Origin: a virus
Reading direction: 5' to 3' (one strand)
Virus record (IMG/VR): IMGVR_UViG_3300027659_000227
Location: 1 to 22,629 of that record
DNA: 22,629 nt
The notes beneath the pieces are model-generated. The model was not told the origin of the DNA, did not search any database, and saw only the letters and a list, made by a program, of their open reading frames with translations. Position numbers and translations under genes: made by a program. Shown here in pieces: positions 20,406 to 22,629 of this stretch (the first letter of the stretch is position 1; the number at the start of each line of letters is the position of its first letter).

Positions 20406-22629
20406 TTAGCCACCTGGGACAGCAACAGCTCTCATTGATTCAACATAAGGAATGACGCTAGGATCTTCTGCAGTTAAACAAATTTTAATTGCAAAATATT
20501 TAAACGTTCCGCCCAAAGGATATGTGTTAGTTCCTTCAGTGTAAGAAATTGTGCCCTTTTCTAAAGAATGTCTAAATTCTAATGGAACACGCTGCGTTGA
20601 ATTTATTGAGAAATTATCTCTGACAACTTGCATTTTTTGCCACTTTTTCGCAGTAAATGCATCACTGTCTAAGGCAGAAAGAACCTTGAAATATACAGCA
20701 ACATCAGTTCCATTAGGTTTAATCGCGTTCAATCGAACAATTAAATCTCCTGAATCAAATCCATCTTCTAACGTAACAATCTTAGTTTGATATTTCGTTA
20801 AGATATTGCCGCCGCTTACATCGTTTTCGCCATTAACAATTGCAGTTGCATTAGATGTGGCAGAAGGTTCAGCTATAGTAACTGTCGGAGAGGTAAAGTA
20901 TCCTGCTCCTGGATTGACTATATTAACACCAATTATTTTACCGCCAACTAATTGAGAAGTCAATACATTTGCAGTTGCAGTATTGCTTCCAACATCAGGA
21001 GCGCTAATTGTGATAACAATATTTGAAGCATTGCTATGAGAGCCACCATTTGTAATAGAAATTAGATTATTTGCTATGCCAGCATTATTAATAATGTTTT
21101 GAAGTGTTGTTAATCCGAATCGTTCTCTGTTTAATATAGGCGACACAGAATCATCTGTGGTTTTCATTGTGACCTTTACATTAATTGATGCCACATTACC
21201 TGATGATATTAATCTTCTTCTTTTCTTCGAAGCAGAAGAAACATCTGTATCGCCACCAAAAGAGAATACTTCACGATTATTTACTTTGATAAAATCTGTA
21301 ACAGTGCCATCAGTTAACACAGTCTTAACTTCATACGATATTGTCGTTGGAGCAAAAACTTGCTCTGTAGCAGTCAATTGAATGTAGTCGTATACTAAAT
21401 TCGATGTCATTTTATCATTTGGCGTCAAATTAAAATACACAGTATTTCCAGAAGCGCCAGTTTCGAATGATGCTCTGTTAATAACAAACATTAAATCTTC
21501 ATTTGCTATTGGATTCCATAATGATGCATTTTGAGATTTGAAGAAATTTCCAACATTAGGTTGATCAGATATTCTTCTAGTATTTCCCAAATTATCAGTA
21601 TACTCTTCACCTAATTTAGCAGTCCATACTTCATAGTCGGGAGACTCAGTAATCAATTTGATTGCATATTCTGTTTCAGGCAACAAATACACTGGATCTG
21701 TAAATCTAAACGTTGTAACAGTATTAGAGTTTGATGTGCTAGGATTATCAGAAACTTTTATATACGCTGGCTCTAGTGTTTTTGATGCTAGTGGCTCTGC
21801 GTAACTAGGGATTCCGCTTTCAACCTTACATAACACAAGCGTAAATGGCAGCAATTCTTCAGCATTTGTTGGTTTAGTCTTAAAGAATAAATCAACTGAA
21901 GATACAAAGATGCCATATCCGTTTTTAACTTCGTTATCAACAATTTGTGATCCGCGTGGCGTAAAGAATGTTTGCGCCATAAATTTGCGATCATTTAATT
22001 TTTGTGTTTGTTGTGTTGTTTTTTCAGGTGCTTTTTGTGTTGCTGGAGTCATTTCTCGCAACACAGTATTTCTAGCATTGACGTCTGTATTCACCTTACC
22101 AAGAGCAGTATATTTTGTAATAGCACGCATGTTATAATCATTGTCATTATAAGTTGCTGTATCTGTTACAATAAATGTTCGCTCACCAGTTAACCATTTT
22201 AAATTTGTTTCTGATGGTATATGGAAAATACCGAACATAGCACCAACATCATTTACTTTATGCGTTCCAATAGAATATACGGTATTTGATGTGGTTGCTG
22301 CTGGCATATCAGTATCTACTATTGCCTCGAGCCATCCCATTGTTGAGTTCGCAACAACAGTCACAACATTTGCGGAAAATCCCATATTAGTTCCAGAAAC
22401 TATGCTTATAGTGTTAGAATTAATTGTGGAGATTCCGTCTCGAGACAAATTAGACGTTGATAAAACAATAGATCGCAAATTATTAGTATTAGATCCACTT
22501 ACCGTTGAAGATAATGCAATATAAGAATTAGCCCCGCTGATTGTAAATGCGGAAACACTATTCACTGAATATTGAATTGTTTCTCCAGAAGAAAATCTGT
22601 TATTTGCTATAACGACTGCAGCATTCTTT
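20406..22629 (-). CDS. Large baseplate/virion structural protein (5' end missing)
   Basis: The frame is open to the right edge: 740 codons are visible and the true start lies outside. A GTG at 22565 is internal, because the frame upstream encodes AVVIANNRFSSGETIQYSV without a stop. Visible parts are FTPRGSQIVDNEVKNGYGIF, VSSVDLFFKTKP, VYLLPETEYAIKLIT, YEVWTAKLGE and FFKSQNASLW. I associate this block with very large baseplate-associated virion proteins of T4-like marine phages (DUF4815-containing proteins). Later, VNPGAGYFTSPTVTI is a 'GxGYxxxPxVxI' module, and the end is EFRHSLEKGTISYTEG...YFAIKICLTAEDPSVIPYVESMRAVAVPGG. Its position before fibre genes and upstream of gp13 fits a gp10-like slot, but homology to T4 gp10 cannot be shown by eye. 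Confidence 0.75.
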   Translation of the reverse strand, partial: KNAAVVIANNRFSSGETIQYSVNSVSAFTISGANSYIALSSTVSGSNTNNLRSIVLSTSNLSRDGISTINSNTISIVSGTNMGFSANVVTVVANSTMGWLEAIVDTDMPAATTSNTVYSIGTHKVNDVGAMFGIFHIPSETNLKWLTGERTFIVTDTATYNDNDYNMRAITKYTALGKVNTDVNARNTVLREMTPATQKAPEKTTQQTQKLNDRKFMAQTFFTPRGSQIVDNEVKNGYGIFVSSVDLFFKTKPTNAEELLPFTLVLCKVESGIPSYAEPLASKTLEPAYIKVSDNPSTSNSNTVTTFRFTDPVYLLPETEYAIKLITESPDYEVWTAKLGEEYTDNLGNTRRISDQPNVGNFFKSQNASLWNPIANEDLMFVINRASFETGASGNTVYFNLTPNDKMTSNLVYDYIQLTATEQVFAPTTISYEVKTVLTDGTVTDFIKVNNREVFSFGGDTDVSSASKKRRRLISSGNVASINVKVTMKTTDDSVSPILNRERFGLTTLQNIINNAGIANNLISITNGGSHSNASNIVITISAPDVGSNTATANVLTSQLVGGKIIGVNIVNPGAGYFTSPTVTIAEPSATSNATAIVNGENDVSGGNILTKYQTKIVTLEDGFDSGDLIVRLNAIKPNGTDVAVYFKVLSALDSDAFTAKKWQKMQVVRDNFSINSTQRVPLEFRHSLEKGTISYTEGTNTYPLGGTFKYFAIKICLTAEDPSVIPYVESMRAVAVPGG

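Noticed and set aside
20405-20425. Upstream TTG start for the small coiled-coil protein (78 aa)
   Set aside because: The extension overlaps the preceding gene and contains the AGGTGG site that fits the ATG at 20404.
22563-22565. GTG start for the large baseplate protein
   Set aside because: The frame stays open through to the window edge with sensible coding sequence, so the gene is cut off at its 5' end and the GTG is internal.

Overview
The window is a late structural-gene segment of a large, AT-rich tailed phage genome with T4-like (contractile-tail) neck genes. Every supported gene lies on the minus strand, so the biological reading order runs from high to low coordinates. The neck/tail-completion trio gp13, gp14 and gp15 (2076 down to the left edge) is recognisable by motif against phage T4. 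The alanine-rich AYGxANx/AQTTAQN repeats, the 'MAHFAELD' protein, the small 2OG-Fe(II) oxygenases and the VTP-VTR-ending 110-aa protein are, from memory, typical of marine T4-like phages infecting cyanobacteria, SAR11 or related picoplankton. The exact host cannot be read from the sequence. No tRNA, rRNA, CRISPR, integrase or transposase was seen.

Layout, in transcription order. (1) 22629-20406: a large baseplate/virion protein, cut by the window edge. (2) 20404-20189: a 71-aa coiled-coil protein. (3) 20196-18907: a beta-repeat fibre-like protein. (4) 18904-17357: a Pro/Asn/Tyr-rich protein with 16 YNTV repeats. (5) 17310-14224: a four-gene cassette of translationally coupled genes: a prolyl-4-hydroxylase-like 2OG-Fe(II) oxygenase, two paralogous DUF6065-like proteins, and a glycosyltransferase of the Skp1-GlcNAc-transferase type. 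It has its own sigma70-like promoter in front and a phage late promoter just behind. (6) 14179-13350: three small virion-type proteins. (7) 13286-5058: a 2742-codon giant fibre. (8) 4968-3475: a smaller fibre sharing domains with the giant one. (9) Two small accessory proteins and a second, different 2OG-Fe(II) oxygenase. (10) gp13, gp14 and gp15. In T4 the slot between baseplate genes 9/10 and gene 13 holds genes 11, 12 and wac; here it is expanded to about 18 kb of fibre and modification genes.

Two things stand out. First, the giant fibre carries two cupredoxin-like domains with a complete apparent type-1 copper ligand set (His, then Cys-x2-His-x2-Met) plus a third copy that has lost every ligand, all threaded between long alanine heptad repeats that look like a coiled-coil shaft. 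Second, the proline-rich fibre, the prolyl-hydroxylase-like enzyme and the GT60-type glycosyltransferase are adjacent. They recall the eukaryotic Skp1 pathway (prolyl hydroxylation followed by GlcNAc addition to hydroxyproline) and suggest a phage-encoded hydroxyproline-glycosylation system acting on its own fibre. Both functional readings are inference; the motifs themselves are visible.

Regulation: perfect copies of the T4-type late -10 octamer TATAAATA precede the 497-aa fibre gene (two in tandem) and the 110-aa protein gene, and a one-mismatch version precedes the giant fibre gene. Genes elsewhere are packed with 0-2 nt gaps or short overlaps. No intergenic stretch exceeds 100 bases.
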